From: Paracoccus sigandri
GTDB taxonomy: Bacteria; Pseudomonadota; Alphaproteobacteria; Rhodobacterales; Rhodobacteraceae
Length of the DNA: 64,000 bases
NCBI RefSeq assembly: GCF_003709565.1
Contig: NZ_QNRC01000016.1
Location: forward strand, 1-64,000
Reading direction: 5' to 3'
In this document: piece after piece, positions 7,641-16,946 of the stretch
Position numbering within the stretch: the first letter of the stretch is position 1
Layout: every line of letters begins with the position of its first letter
Program-made: the position numbers and the translations under genes
The notes under the pieces: model-generated
What the model was told of the DNA's origin: nothing
Database searches by the model: none
The model's input: the letters and a program-made list of their open reading frames with translations, nothing else

Positions 7641-10412
7641 ATGGGCAGCGACATGAACACGACCACCGCCCCGGCAGCGTCCGGGGCGTCTGCCTTCGAC
7701 GCCGGGACGCTTCTGCCGGCGCTGGAGGCCCGCATCGCCGATCTGGACGAGCCGCGCGAGATCCGCGCCGCCACCGTCGCCCTGCTGGCCGAGGCCCGCG
7801 CCCGCGAGATGGCCGCGATCGAGGCGCGCTTCGCCACCCATCCCCGCGCCGCGCGCGAGACCGTGCGCGCCATCGCGACCCTGACCGACGCGATCGTCAC
7901 CGCCGTCCACCACGTCGCCACGACCCGGCTGCATCCGCAAAGCGGCATCTCGGAGGCCGAGCGGCTGGCGGTGCTGGCCGTCGGCGGCTATGGCCGGGCC
8001 GAGATGGCGCCGGCCTCGGACGTGGACCTGCTGTTCCTGACGCCCTGGAAGATCACCGCCTGGGCCGAGAGCGTGGTCGAATCCATGCTCTACATGATGT
8101 GGGACCTGAAGCTGAAGATCGGCCATTCGATCCGCAGCGTCGACGACTGCCTGCGGCTGGGGGCCGAGGACATGACCATCCGCACCTCGCTGGTCGAACA
8201 CCGGCTGGTCGCCGGCCATGCGCCGCTGGCGGCGGAACTGCGCGACCGGCTGTGGAGCGAGCTTTTCGCGAAATCCATCCCCGAATTCATCGAGGCCAAG
8301 CTGCAGGAACGCGCCGCCCGCCACCAGCGCCAGGGCGGCCAGCGCTATGTGCTGGAGCCCAATGTGAAAGAGGGCAAGGGCGGCCTGCGCGACCTGCAGA
8401 CGCTCTACTGGATTGCGAAATACATCCACCGGGTCGACCGCGCGCAGGAACTGGTCGATCTGGGCGTCTTCACCCGCGACGAGCATCTGGCCTTCTGGCA
8501 GGCCGAGGATTTCCTCTGGGCCGTGCGCTGCCACCTGCACCTGATCGCGGGCCGGCCGGTCGACATCCTGTCCTTCGACATGCAGGTCGAAGTCGCCCGC
8601 CGCATGGGCTATGACGACAGCAACGCCCGGCGCGGGGTGGAATATTTCATGCAGGACTACTTCCTCCACGCCACCCGCGTGGGCGAGCTGACCCGCGTCT
8701 TCCTGACCGAGCTGGAATCGCGCCATGTCCGCACCGCGCCCTTCCTGGGCCGCCTGTTCCGCCGCCGCCGCAAGCTGCGGCCGGGCTTCGCCGACCTGCG
8801 CGGCCGGCTGGCCATCGCGGATGACGCCGAATTCCTGAAGAACCCGCTGAACATCCTGCGCCTGTTCGAGGAGGCGCTGCGCACCGGCATCCTGATCCAC
8901 CCCGACGCGATGCGCCTGGTCGCCTCGCATCTGGATCTGATCGACGACGAGATGCGCGCCAGCCCCGAGGCGACGCGGATCTTCATGGACCTGCTGTTGA
9001 AGCACGGCAATCCCGAACGCAGCCTGCGCCGCATGAACGAGCTGGGCGTGCTGGCCGCCTTCATCCCGGAATTCGAGCCGGTCGTGGCGATGATGCAGTT
9101 CAACGTCTATCACCATTACACGGTGGACGAGCATCTGATCCAATGCGTCGCCGCCCTGGCCGAGATCGAGCGGGGCGAGCATCCCGAGGACCTGCCGCTG
9201 TCCAGCGAGATCATGGCGACGAACATCAACCGCCGCGTGCTGTACCTGGCGACGCTTCTGCACGACATCGGCAAGGGCCGGCCCGAGGATCACTCGATCC
9301 TGGGCGCCCATATCGCGCGGCGCATCGCCCTCCGCTTCGGCTTTGCGCAGGACGAGGTGGACACGGTCGAATGGCTGGTACGCAACCACCTGCTGATGTC
9401 GGACGTAGCGCAGAAGCGCGACATTTCCGACCCGCGCACGCTGCGCGACTTCGCCAAGGCGGTGAAGACCCGCAGGCGGCTGGACATGCTGCTGGTGCTG
9501 ACCGTCTGCGACATTCGCGGCGTGGGCCCCGGCACCTGGAACAACTGGAAGGCGGCGCTGCTGCGCAAGCTCTACCAGGAAACCGCCGCGGCGCTGGAGA
9601 ACGGGCTGGAGGAGCTGAACCGCGACCGCCGCCAGGCCGAGGCGAAACGCTCGCTGCGCCACCTGCTGGTCGCGCGCGGCTGGGAGGCCCGCACGATCCG
9701 CAACGAAAGCGCCCGCCATTACGACAATTACTGGAGCGGGCTGCCGACCGAGACCCATGCCGTCTTCGCCGAGCTGCTGCGCGAGATCGGCCCCGACGAG
9801 ATCCGCATCGACCTGCATCCCGACCTGGACCGCGATGCGACCCGCGCGGCCTTCGTGCTGGCCGACCATCCCGGCATCTTCTCGCGCCTGGCGGGGGCGC
9901 TGACGCTGATGGGCGCCAATGTGGTCGACGCCCGCACCTATACGACGCGCGACGGCTATGCCACGGCCGCCTTCTGGGTCCAGGACGCCGAGGGCCGCCC
10001 CTTCGCCGAGGATCGCCTGCCGCGCCTGCGCCAGACCATCCTGCGCACCCTGAAGGGCGAGATCGTCGCCCGAGAGGCCTTCGCCACCCGCGACAAGCCC
10101 AAGAAGCGCAACCGCGAATTCCGCTTTCCGACCCATATCAGCTTCGACAACGACGGCAGCGACATCTACACCATCATCGAGGTCGACACGCGCGACCGTC
10201 CGGGCCTGCTCTACGACCTGACCCGGACCATGGCGGCCAACCACATCCAGATCGTCAGCGCGGTGATCGCGACCTTCGGGGCGCAGGTGGTGGACAGCTT
10301 CTATGTCAAGGACATGTTCGGGCTGAAGCTGCACAGCGCCTCGAAGCGCGAGACGCTGGAGCGCAAGCTGCGCAAGGCGATCGCCGACGGCGTGAAGCGG
10401 GCAGAGGAATAG
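7641..10412 (+). CDS. glnD: Bifunctional [protein-PII] uridylyltransferase/uridylyl-removing enzyme
   Basis: GlnD senses glutamine and adds or removes UMP from PII proteins, the top of the nitrogen regulation cascade. With the start at 7641 it has 923 residues, normal for the family. Domains in order: nucleotidyltransferase with GGYGRAEM...SDVDLLFL from about residue 114, a GlnE/GlnD-like helical linker, an HD hydrolase domain with LLHDIGKG near 539, and two C-terminal ACT domains (ADHPGIFSRLAGAL near 737 and RDRPGLLYDLTRT near 849). All key motifs are intact. ATG at 7653 is an alternative start. It follows the LpoA-like gene by 10 bp and precedes murJ by 8 bp, so the three are probably co-transcribed. 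Confidence 0.95.
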   Translation: MGSDMNTTTAPAASGASAFDAGTLLPALEARIADLDEPREIRAATVALLAEARAREMAAIEARFATHPRAARETVRAIATLTDAIVTAVHHVATTRLHPQSGISEAERLAVLAVGGYGRAEMAPASDVDLLFLTPWKITAWAESVVESMLYMMWDLKLKIGHSIRSVDDCLRLGAEDMTIRTSLVEHRLVAGHAPLAAELRDRLWSELFAKSIPEFIEAKLQERAARHQRQGGQRYVLEPNVKEGKGGLRDLQTLYWIAKYIHRVDRAQELVDLGVFTRDEHLAFWQAEDFLWAVRCHLHLIAGRPVDILSFDMQVEVARRMGYDDSNARRGVEYFMQDYFLHATRVGELTRVFLTELESRHVRTAPFLGRLFRRRRKLRPGFADLRGRLAIADDAEFLKNPLNILRLFEEALRTGILIHPDAMRLVASHLDLIDDEMRASPEATRIFMDLLLKHGNPERSLRRMNELGVLAAFIPEFEPVVAMMQFNVYHHYTVDEHLIQCVAALAEIERGEHPEDLPLSSEIMATNINRRVLYLATLLHDIGKGRPEDHSILGAHIARRIALRFGFAQDEVDTVEWLVRNHLLMSDVAQKRDISDPRTLRDFAKAVKTRRRLDMLLVLTVCDIRGVGPGTWNNWKAALLRKLYQETAAALENGLEELNRDRRQAEAKRSLRHLLVARGWEARTIRNESARHYDNYWSGLPTETHAVFAELLREIGPDEIRIDLHPDLDRDATRAAFVLADHPGIFSRLAGALTLMGANVVDARTYTTRDGYATAAFWVQDAEGRPFAEDRLPRLRQTILRTLKGEIVAREAFATRDKPKKRNREFRFPTHISFDNDGSDIYTIIEVDTRDRPGLLYDLTRTMAANHIQIVSAVIATFGAQVVDSFYVKDMFGLKLHSASKRETLERKLRKAIADGVKRAEE

Positions 10413-10420
10413 GCAAGGCG

Positions 10421-11950
10421 ATGAAACCGGGACTGATGCGCGGATTCCTCTCTGTGGGGGCCTGGACCTTCCTGTCGCGGCTGACCGGCTTTCTGCGCGA
10501 CATCCTGATGGCCCGGTGGCTGGGCACGGGCGGCATGGCCGACGCCTTCATCGTCGCCCTGGCGCTGCCCAACATGTTCCGCCGCTTCTTCGCGGAAGGC
10601 GCCTTCAACACCGCCTTCGTGCCGATGTTCTCGAAGAAGCTGGAGGACCGCGCCGACGCGCAGCGCTTCGCGAACGAGGCGTTTTCGGGCCTGTTCGCGG
10701 TGGTGCTAATCCTGTCGGCCGTGGCGATGATCTCCATGCCGCTGCTGGTCTGGCTGATGGCCTCGGGCTATGCGGGGGATGAACGTTTCGGGATGGCGGT
10801 CGAATACGGGCGCATCACCTTTCCCTATATCCTGCTGATCTCGATGGCCTCGATGATCTCGGGGGTGCTGAACGCCAATGGCCGCTTCACCGCCGCCGCC
10901 GCCGCGCCGGTGCTGCTGAACCTGCTGTTCCTGGCGGCGATGGGGCTGGCGAAATGGCAGGGCTGGGACATCGGCCTGGCGCTGGCCTGGGCCACGCCGC
11001 TGACCGGCATCGCCCAGCTTGGCCTGGTCTGGTGGGACGCGCATCGCACCGGCTGGAGCTTTCGGCCGCGCCGCCCGCGCCTGACGCCCGACATGCGCCG
11101 GCTGCTGGCCATCGCCCTGCCCGCGGCCTTCGCGGGCGGCGTGGTGCAGATCAACCTGCTGGTCGGCCGCCAGGTCGGCAGCCATTTCGAGGGCGCGAAT
11201 TCCTGGCTCTATTACTCGGACCGACTCTACCAGCTGCCGCTCGGCATCGTCGGCGCGGCGGTGGCGGTGGTGCTGCTGCCCGAACTCGCCCGCCGCCTGC
11301 GGGCCGAGGATCACGCCGGCGGCCAGTCCGCCTATAACCGCGCCACGGAATTCGCGCTGTTTCTGACCCTGCCCGCCGCCTTCGCCATCGCGATCATCGC
11401 CCAGCCGATGGTCTCGACCCTGTTCGAGCGCGGCGAATTCACCGCCCATGACACCGCCCAGACCGCGAAGGCGCTGATGGTCTATGCCCTGGGCCTGCCG
11501 GCCTTCGTGCTGCAGAAGATCCTGCAGCCGCTCTATTTCGCGCGCGAGGATACGCGCACCCCGTTCCGCTTCGCGCTGTGGTCGATGCTGGTCAATGCGG
11601 CCGTGGCCTTCGGGCTGATGCCCTTCATCGGCTTTTTGGCCGCCGCCATCGGCACGACGCTTGCCGCCTGGACGATGGTGGCGCAGCTCTGGTGGGGCAC
11701 GCGGTCCATGGGCCAGGCCGCCCGCGCCGATGCCCGCCTGCGCCGCACCGCGCCGCGCATCACGCTGGCGGCGGCGCTGATGGCCGCCGCCCTGTGGCTG
11801 ATGCTGGGCTGGCTGCACGGCACCGGCATCGGCCGCATCCCGGAACTGGCGATCCTGGTCTTCGGCGGCGCCGCGATCTATTTCGCCCTCAGCTTCGCCA
11901 CCGGCGCCTACCGCCTCTCCGAACTGAAGGCCGCGATCCGCCGCAGATGA
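10421..11950 (+). CDS. murJ: Lipid II flippase MurJ
   Basis: This 509-residue polytopic membrane protein of the MOP superfamily flips lipid II across the inner membrane for peptidoglycan synthesis. Recognised from the N-terminus SVGAWTFLSRLTGFLRDILMA, then MADAFIVALALPNMFRRFFAEGAFNTAFVP. Another family block is YYSDRLYQLPLGIVGAA. About 14 hydrophobic segments alternate through the protein. The start at 10421 gives a family-standard length. The longer in-frame extension to the left lies inside glnD and was rejected. It ends opposite the rhomboid gene with a strong stem-loop in between. Confidence 0.95.
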   Translation: MKPGLMRGFLSVGAWTFLSRLTGFLRDILMARWLGTGGMADAFIVALALPNMFRRFFAEGAFNTAFVPMFSKKLEDRADAQRFANEAFSGLFAVVLILSAVAMISMPLLVWLMASGYAGDERFGMAVEYGRITFPYILLISMASMISGVLNANGRFTAAAAAPVLLNLLFLAAMGLAKWQGWDIGLALAWATPLTGIAQLGLVWWDAHRTGWSFRPRRPRLTPDMRRLLAIALPAAFAGGVVQINLLVGRQVGSHFEGANSWLYYSDRLYQLPLGIVGAAVAVVLLPELARRLRAEDHAGGQSAYNRATEFALFLTLPAAFAIAIIAQPMVSTLFERGEFTAHDTAQTAKALMVYALGLPAFVLQKILQPLYFAREDTRTPFRFALWSMLVNAAVAFGLMPFIGFLAAAIGTTLAAWTMVAQLWWGTRSMGQAARADARLRRTAPRITLAAALMAAALWLMLGWLHGTGIGRIPELAILVFGGAAIYFALSFATGAYRLSELKAAIRRR

Positions 11951-11970
11951 CGACCCCCAAGCCCCTCGCA

Positions 11971-12048
11971 CTCCTTCCAAATACCTCGGGGTCGCCGGAT
12001 GGTGCGCCACTGGTTCAAGAACCAGCCGGCGACGGGGGCAGCGCCCCC
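11971..12048. terminator. Dispersed intergenic element with stem-loops, between convergent murJ and rhomboid genes
   Basis: The lead sequence ctccttccaaatacctcgggg is followed by a large imperfect hairpin. Its outer stem is gtcgccgg (11991-11998) with ccggcgac (12026-12033), and its inner stem is ctggttc/gaaccag (12010-12025). A second hairpin gggggcagcgccccc lies at 12034-12048. Similar elements occur near 13934, 26145 and 31161. It probably works as a two-way terminator. Confidence 0.6.
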
Positions 12049-12067
12049 ACCGCTCCCCCGGACGACT

Positions 12068-12769
12068 TCACCGCCGCCGGATCTGCCGCAGCACCCGCGC
12101 CACCCCGCCATCGACCAGCACGAAGCTCAGCCCGAAGCCGGTGACGAAACCGGCGATCTCGGCCACCCAGCCATAGCCCATGCCGCCGAACAGGATCGCG
12201 AAGCTCAGCTGGAACAGCATCAGGATGCCGATCAGCGTGAAGGCCCGCAGCCGGTTCTCGTGCAGTTCCTCCAGCCGGGTCCACAGCACGAAGGTGAAGG
12301 CGCCGATCAGCCCGTAGACCGCCGGATAGCCGCCGATCAGCGGCGCCGCCCGCCCCGGCAGCCAGGCCGACAGCGCGGTATAGACCAGCGCGCCGCCGAT
12401 GGCCGAGCCGAAGAACAGCACCGCCAGCGCCACCGGCCGGAACAGCCGCGCCACCATGTTCCCCAGCGCCAGCAGGAAGACCAGCACGAACAGCGCATGG
12501 GTCAGCGACATATGCACGAAGGGATAGGTCAAGAGCCGCAGCGCCGCGCGCGCGTCGACCTCGCCGCGCAGGACCATGCGCTGCAGCATCTCGGGCGCGA
12601 AGGCGCTCTGCTGCATGCCCGACAGCCGCAGCCCGATCCCGTCGGCACCGCCCAGCAGGCCGAGCTGCCCCAGCGCGAAGACGGCTTCCGAGGCGACGAT
12701 CGGCAGGGCCAGCAGCCAGACCACCGGCGGCAGCGGATTGATCGGCGCCTCGTGCGTGCGGTGATTCAT
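12068..12769 (-). CDS. Rhomboid-family membrane protein lacking the catalytic Ser and His
   Basis: This 233-residue membrane protein has the rhomboid plan: six or so hydrophobic segments, the TM2 motif HMSLTHALFVLVFLLALGN, and the TM4 block GGYPAVYGLIGAF. In active rhomboids (E. coli GlpG) the TM4 block is GLSGVVYALMG, with catalytic Ser. Aligned by VYxLxG, this protein has Tyr148 at that place. In TM6 the catalytic His (AHIAG in GlpG) is replaced by Glu204 in VAEIAGF. It is therefore predicted to be a rhomboid pseudoprotease. The start at 12769 is chosen for the strong GGGAAGGA upstream; 12796 is an alternative. It is divergent from trpS by 75 bp. The function is unknown; pseudorhomboids elsewhere bind and traffic membrane proteins. 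Confidence 0.85.
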   Translation of the reverse strand: MNHRTHEAPINPLPPVVWLLALPIVASEAVFALGQLGLLGGADGIGLRLSGMQQSAFAPEMLQRMVLRGEVDARAALRLLTYPFVHMSLTHALFVLVFLLALGNMVARLFRPVALAVLFFGSAIGGALVYTALSAWLPGRAAPLIGGYPAVYGLIGAFTFVLWTRLEELHENRLRAFTLIGILMLFQLSFAILFGGMGYGWVAEIAGFVTGFGLSFVLVDGGVARVLRQIRRR

Positions 12770-12844
12770 CGGTTTTCCTTCCCGGTTGCGATCCATGCGG
12801 CCAAGGGCTAAGCCAAGCGCGATCGAATTCCAAGCAGGCCGGAC

Positions 12845-13879
12845 ATGAGCGAGACCAGCAAGACCCGTTTCACCCCCCGCATCTTCTCGGGCATCCAGCC
12901 CTCGGGCGGGCTGACGCTCGGCAACTATCTCGGCGCGCTGAAACGCTTTGCCGCGCTTCAGGGCCAGGGGGCCGAGACCATCTACTGCCTGGTCGACCTG
13001 CACGCGATCACCGTCTGGCAGGAGCCCGAGACCCTGCGCCGCAACATCCGCGAGGCGGCGGCGGCCTTCATGGCCTCGGGCGTGGACCCCGCGCAGTCGA
13101 TCCTGTTCAACCAGAGCCAGGTTTCGGCCCATGCCGAAATGGCCTGGCTGTTCAACACCGTGGCGCGCGTGGGCTGGATGTACCGGATGACCCAGTTCAA
13201 GGACAAGGCCGGCAAGAACAGCGAAAATGTCAGCCTCGGGCTCCTGGCCTATCCGGCGCTGATGGCGGCCGACATCCTGACCTACCAGGCCACCGCCGTG
13301 CCGGTGGGCGAGGACCAGAAGCAGCACCTGGAACTGACCCGCGACATCGCCGCCAAGTTCAACCACGATTACGGCGTCGAACATTTCCCGCTGACCGAAC
13401 CGCTGATCGAGGGCGTCGCGACCCGCGTCATGTCGCTGCGCGACGGCTCGAAGAAAATGTCGAAATCCGATCCCTCGGATGCCAGCCGCATCAACCTGAC
13501 CGACGACGCGGACGCGATCGCCCAGAAGATCCGCAAGGCCCGCACCGATGCCGATCCGCTGCCCGGCAGCATCGAGGGGCTGAAGGACCGCCCCGAGGCC
13601 CGCAACTTGGTCAATATCCACGCCGCCCTGTCGGACCAGACCCCCGACCAGGTGCTGGCGCAATACGAAGGCCAGGGCTTCGGCGCCTTCAAGCCGGCGC
13701 TGGCCGAGCTGGCCGTCGCCACGCTGGCCCCCATCAACCGCAGGATGGCCGAATTCATGGCCGACCCGGCGGAAATCGACCGCATCCTGGGCCAGGGCGC
13801 GCAGCGCGCCGATCAGATCGCGACCCCGATCCTCGATCGCACCAAGGAGATCATGGGCCTCTTGCGCTCGCGCCCCTGA
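12845..13879 (+). CDS. trpS: Tryptophan-tRNA ligase
   Basis: This 344-residue class I aminoacyl-tRNA synthetase charges tRNA-Trp. The HIGH-equivalent is PSGGLTLGN at residues 19-27 and the KMSKS loop is [10 protein letters not shown] near 202-211. Other family blocks are [43 protein letters not shown] and [18 protein letters not shown]. Length and motifs are complete. It is divergent from the rhomboid gene and followed by an ABC-F gene on the same strand. Confidence 0.97.
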   Translation: MSETSKTRFTPRIFSGIQPSGGLTLGNYLGALKRFAALQGQGAETIYCLVDLHAITVWQEPETLRRNIREAAAAFMASGVDPAQSILFNQSQVSAHAEMAWLFNTVARVGWMYRMTQFKDKAGKNSENVSLGLLAYPALMAADILTYQATAVPVGEDQKQHLELTRDIAAKFNHDYGVEHFPLTEPLIEGVATRVMSLRDGSKKMSKSDPSDASRINLTDDADAIAQKIRKARTDADPLPGSIEGLKDRPEARNLVNIHAALSDQTPDQVLAQYEGQGFGAFKPALAELAVATLAPINRRMAEFMADPAEIDRILGQGAQRADQIATPILDRTKEIMGLLRSRP

Positions 13880-13933
13880 CCCCGCAGCCCTCCCCGGCCG
13901 CGCCCCCGGCCCCCGACCCGTCGCGCCGCGCCG

Positions 13934-13956
13934 CTTCTTCGTTGCCCAAATACCCC
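13934..13956. repeat. Copy of the dispersed intergenic element (lead sequence only)
   Basis: The sequence cttcttcgttgcccaaatac matches the lead part of the elements near 26145 and 31161. It stands 54 bp after the trpS stop. The usual G-run hairpin does not follow clearly, so this may be a decayed or partial copy. Confidence 0.5.
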
Positions 13957-14022
13957 TGCCCCGGCGCCAACCGGCACGACGGCCCATTGACGCGCGCCCG
14001 CCGCTGGTCCATCCCCCCGTCC

Positions 14023-15897
14023 ATGCTGCGCATCAGTGACATCTCGTATTCCATCCAGGGCCGGCCGCTCTTCGAGCAGGCCTCGGCCAGCATTCCCGAC
14101 GGCCACAAGGTCGGTCTCGTCGGCCCCAACGGCGCGGGCAAGACGACGCTGTTTCGGCTGATCCGGGGCGAACTGAGCCTCGATTCCGGCGACATCGCCC
14201 TGCCCGCGCGCGCCCGCATCGGCGGCGTCGCGCAAGAGGCGCAAGCCACCGGCCAGTCGGTCCTCGACACGGTGCTGGCCGCCGACCAGGAACGCGCCGC
14301 GCTCTTGACGGAAAGCCAGACCGCCGCCGATCCCCACCGCATCGCCGAGATCCAGACCCGGCTGGCCGATATCGACGCCTGGTCGGCCGAGGCGCGGGCC
14401 GCCTCGATCCTCGACGGGCTGGGCTTTTCCACCGCCGACCAGGCGCGGCCGACCAGCGATTTCTCGGGCGGCTGGCGGATGCGGGTGGCGCTGGCCGGCG
14501 TGCTGTTCTCGCGCCCCGACCTGCTGCTTCTGGACGAGCCGACGAACTACCTGGACCTGGAGGGCGCGCTGTGGCTGGAAACCTATCTGGCGCGCTATCC
14601 GCATACGGTCATCATCATCAGCCACGACCGCGACCTGCTCAATCGGGCGGTGGGCCATATCCTGCATCTCGAGGACCGCAAGCTGACGCTCTATACCGGC
14701 GGCTATGACGATTTCGCCCGGATGCGGGCCGAGAAACGCGCGCTGCTGGCCTCCGAGGCGAAGAAGCAGACCGAGCGCCGCGCCCATCTGCAAAGCTTCG
14801 TCGACCGCTTCCGCGCCAAGGCGACCAAGGCGCGCCAGGCCCAGGCCCGCATCAAGATGCTGGCGAAGATGGAGCCGATCACCGCACCGCAAGACGCCAA
14901 GCTGCACCGGTTCAGCTTTCCCCAGCCGGAACAGCTGTCGCCGCCGATCCTGGCGCTGGACGGGGTCTCGGTCGGCTATGGCAGCCGCGCGGTGCTGAAC
15001 CGGCTGACCCTGCGCATCGACCAGGACGACCGCATCGCGCTGCTGGGCCGCAACGGCCAGGGCAAGTCCACCCTGTCGAAACTGCTGGCAGAAAGGCTGG
15101 CGGCGATGGAGGGGCGCGTCACCCGGTCCTCGAAGCTGCGGGTGGGCTATTTCGCCCAGCACCAGGTCGATGAGCTGCACCTGGACGAGACGCCCCTGGA
15201 CCATGTCCGCCGCCTTCGCCCCGACGAGGCGCCCGCCAAGCTGCGCGCCCGGCTGGCCGGCTTCGGGCTGATGGAGGCGCAGGCGGAAACCAAGGTGGCC
15301 CGGCTTTCCGGCGGGCAGAAGGCGCGGCTGTCGCTGTTGATCGCGACCATCGACGCGCCGCATCTCTTGGTCCTGGACGAGCCGACCAACCACCTGGACA
15401 TCGAAAGCCGCGAGGCCCTGTCCGAGGCGCTGAACGACTATACCGGCGCCGTGGTCCTGGTCAGCCACGACATGCATCTGCTGGGCCTGGTCGCGGACCG
15501 GCTGTGGCTGGTCAACGAGGGCGCGGTCACCGCCTATGAGGGCGACCTGGACGATTACCGCCGCTTCCTGCTGACCGGCGAGAACGGCGCCCGGACGGCA
15601 GAGAAGCCCGCCGCGGCTGCGAAACCCGCCACCCGCCGCCCCGCCCCCCATCGTCCGGCCCGCGACGAATTGCTGGCCCTGCGGGCCGAGGCGCGCCGCG
15701 CCGAGGAACGGGTGCAGAAACTGGCCGAGATGCTGGAAAAGCTGGATGTGAAACTGGCCGACCCGATGGTCTACCAGAACGCCGCCGAGGCCGAGAAATG
15801 GGGCCGCAAACATGCCGAGGCGCTGGAGGCGATGTCGCGGGCCGAGGATATCTGGATGAACGCGCTGGAAAACCTGGAACTGGCCGAAAAGGACTGA
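14023..15897 (+). CDS. ABC-F family ATPase (Uup/EttA-type translation factor)
   Basis: This 624-residue soluble protein has two fused ABC ATPase domains and no membrane segments, the ABC-F plan. These proteins act on ribosomes rather than in transport. Domain 1 has Walker A GPNGAGKT near residue 37, signature FSGGWRMRVAL and Walker B LLLLDEPTNYLDLE. A charged linker (KARQAQARIKMLAKME) follows. Domain 2 has GRNGQGKST near 342, LSGGQKARLSLL and LVLDEPTNHLDIE. The C-terminus is a coiled coil (LRAEARRAEERVQKLAEMLEKL), as in Uup/YheS types. The start ATG at 14023 (MLRISDIS) is chosen because the N-terminal fold begins there. The exact ABC-F subgroup cannot be settled by eye. Confidence 0.93.
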   Translation: MLRISDISYSIQGRPLFEQASASIPDGHKVGLVGPNGAGKTTLFRLIRGELSLDSGDIALPARARIGGVAQEAQATGQSVLDTVLAADQERAALLTESQTAADPHRIAEIQTRLADIDAWSAEARAASILDGLGFSTADQARPTSDFSGGWRMRVALAGVLFSRPDLLLLDEPTNYLDLEGALWLETYLARYPHTVIIISHDRDLLNRAVGHILHLEDRKLTLYTGGYDDFARMRAEKRALLASEAKKQTERRAHLQSFVDRFRAKATKARQAQARIKMLAKMEPITAPQDAKLHRFSFPQPEQLSPPILALDGVSVGYGSRAVLNRLTLRIDQDDRIALLGRNGQGKSTLSKLLAERLAAMEGRVTRSSKLRVGYFAQHQVDELHLDETPLDHVRRLRPDEAPAKLRARLAGFGLMEAQAETKVARLSGGQKARLSLLIATIDAPHLLVLDEPTNHLDIESREALSEALNDYTGAVVLVSHDMHLLGLVADRLWLVNEGAVTAYEGDLDDYRRFLLTGENGARTAEKPAAAAKPATRRPAPHRPARDELLALRAEARRAEERVQKLAEMLEKLDVKLADPMVYQNAAEAEKWGRKHAEALEAMSRAEDIWMNALENLELAEKD

Positions 15898-16025
15898 AGC
15901 TCCGACTGTTGCGCGAATACCCGTCGCGCCGCCAAACCGTTCCTGGTGGGAATTCCACGGTTGTCCTGTCCCGGCCATCGGCCTAGTCAACCGCAACCCC
16001 GTCACCCAGATCCCGGTCCGATTCG

Positions 16026-16769
16026 ATGTTGAAACATGCGCTTGCCCTGCTTCTTCTGGCGACACCCCTGCAGGCGCAGGATTTCGGCCTGCTGGGCGGC
16101 AGCCGCGACCTGACCTTCGACATGGGCGTCGGCGCCAGCTATCGGCCGGTCTATCCCGGCGCCGACAGCAATGACGTGGCGCCTTGGCTGATCCTGCGCA
16201 ACGGCAACCGGGGCGATGCCGGGGCGGGCGACACGCAGGGCTTTTCCTTCCTGCCCTCGCTGCGCATGATCGGCGAGCGGGACGAGAGCGACGATGCCAG
16301 CCTTGCCGGCATGGGCGATATCGACCGCGCCTACGAGGTCGGCGGCAGCGTCCGCTACGGCATCGGGCCGGTGACCGCCTATGGCACGCTGCGCAAGGGC
16401 TTCGGCGGCCATCACGGCGTGACGGGCGAGGTCGGGCTGCGCCATCGCCTCGATGTCAGCGATCGCCTGACGCTGTGGAGCAGCCTGTTCGCGGGCTATG
16501 GCGATTCCGACTATTCGCAGACCTATTTCGGGATCTCGCCGGAACAGGCCGCGAATTCGGGCCGCGCCGAATACAGCCCCGGCGGCGGCATCAACTCTGC
16601 CGTCGCCCGGCTGGAGGCGCGCTATGCCCTCACCGATTCGATCGCGCTTCTGGGCGAGCTGCAATATGGCCGCCTGGTCGGCGATGCGGGCGATTCTCCG
16701 ATCGTGCAGGACAAGGACCAGCCCATCGTCCGCCTGGGCGTGGTGCGGAGATTTTCCTTCGGCTTCTGA
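16026..16769 (+). CDS. MipA/OmpV family outer-membrane protein
   Basis: This 247-residue protein has an N-terminal Sec signal (MLKHALALLLLATPLQAQ). Alternating beta-strand-like segments with Gly- and Asp-rich turns follow, and the C-terminal residue is Phe (VRRFSFGF), as in beta-barrel outer-membrane proteins. The block DMGVGASYRPVYPGADSN and the end SPIVQDKDQPIVRLGVVRRFSFGF match the MipA/OmpV family. Members bind MltA in the murein machinery or act as channels, so the exact role is open. A single gene unit; a stem-loop at 16799-16822 follows. Confidence 0.85.
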   Translation: MLKHALALLLLATPLQAQDFGLLGGSRDLTFDMGVGASYRPVYPGADSNDVAPWLILRNGNRGDAGAGDTQGFSFLPSLRMIGERDESDDASLAGMGDIDRAYEVGGSVRYGIGPVTAYGTLRKGFGGHHGVTGEVGLRHRLDVSDRLTLWSSLFAGYGDSDYSQTYFGISPEQAANSGRAEYSPGGGINSAVARLEARYALTDSIALLGELQYGRLVGDAGDSPIVQDKDQPIVRLGVVRRFSFGF

Positions 16770-16798
16770 TCGCCTGGCAGGTCCGGCCGCGATGCGTT

Positions 16799-16822
16799 CC
16801 CGCCACGCCGTTGCGCGGCGGG
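16799..16822. terminator. Stem-loop after the MipA/OmpV gene
   Basis: The arms cccgccacgc and gcgcggcggg pair over ten bases with one mismatch around a CGTT loop. It lies 30 bp after the stop codon. No T-run follows directly, although an AT-rich patch is near 16830. Terminator role inferred. Confidence 0.45.
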
Positions 16823-16946
16823 CGAGCAGATTATTTTGAACCTGAAATGATTTCTTGACTCGGCCCGGCCTGTTGGTGCGTTCTAGGGGGAAAGGCATCA
16901 CGACACGCCGCGGGCAACGCGGCCTTTCGCCAACAGGAAGGCACCC

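Noticed and set aside
7245..10334. Very long minus-strand open frame opposite glnD
   Set aside because: It is antisense to a clear, complete glnD. Its composition (rich in Gln, Gly, Ala, Asp, His) is typical of shadow frames in GC-rich genes and no domain is seen.
12797..13987. Longer version of the rhomboid protein reaching over trpS
   Set aside because: It is antisense to trpS; a strong ribosome binding site supports the start at 12769.
16855..16886. TTGACT and TTCTAG as a promoter of the liv operon
   Set aside because: The spacing of 20 bases is too long for a sigma-70 promoter and the -10 match is poor.
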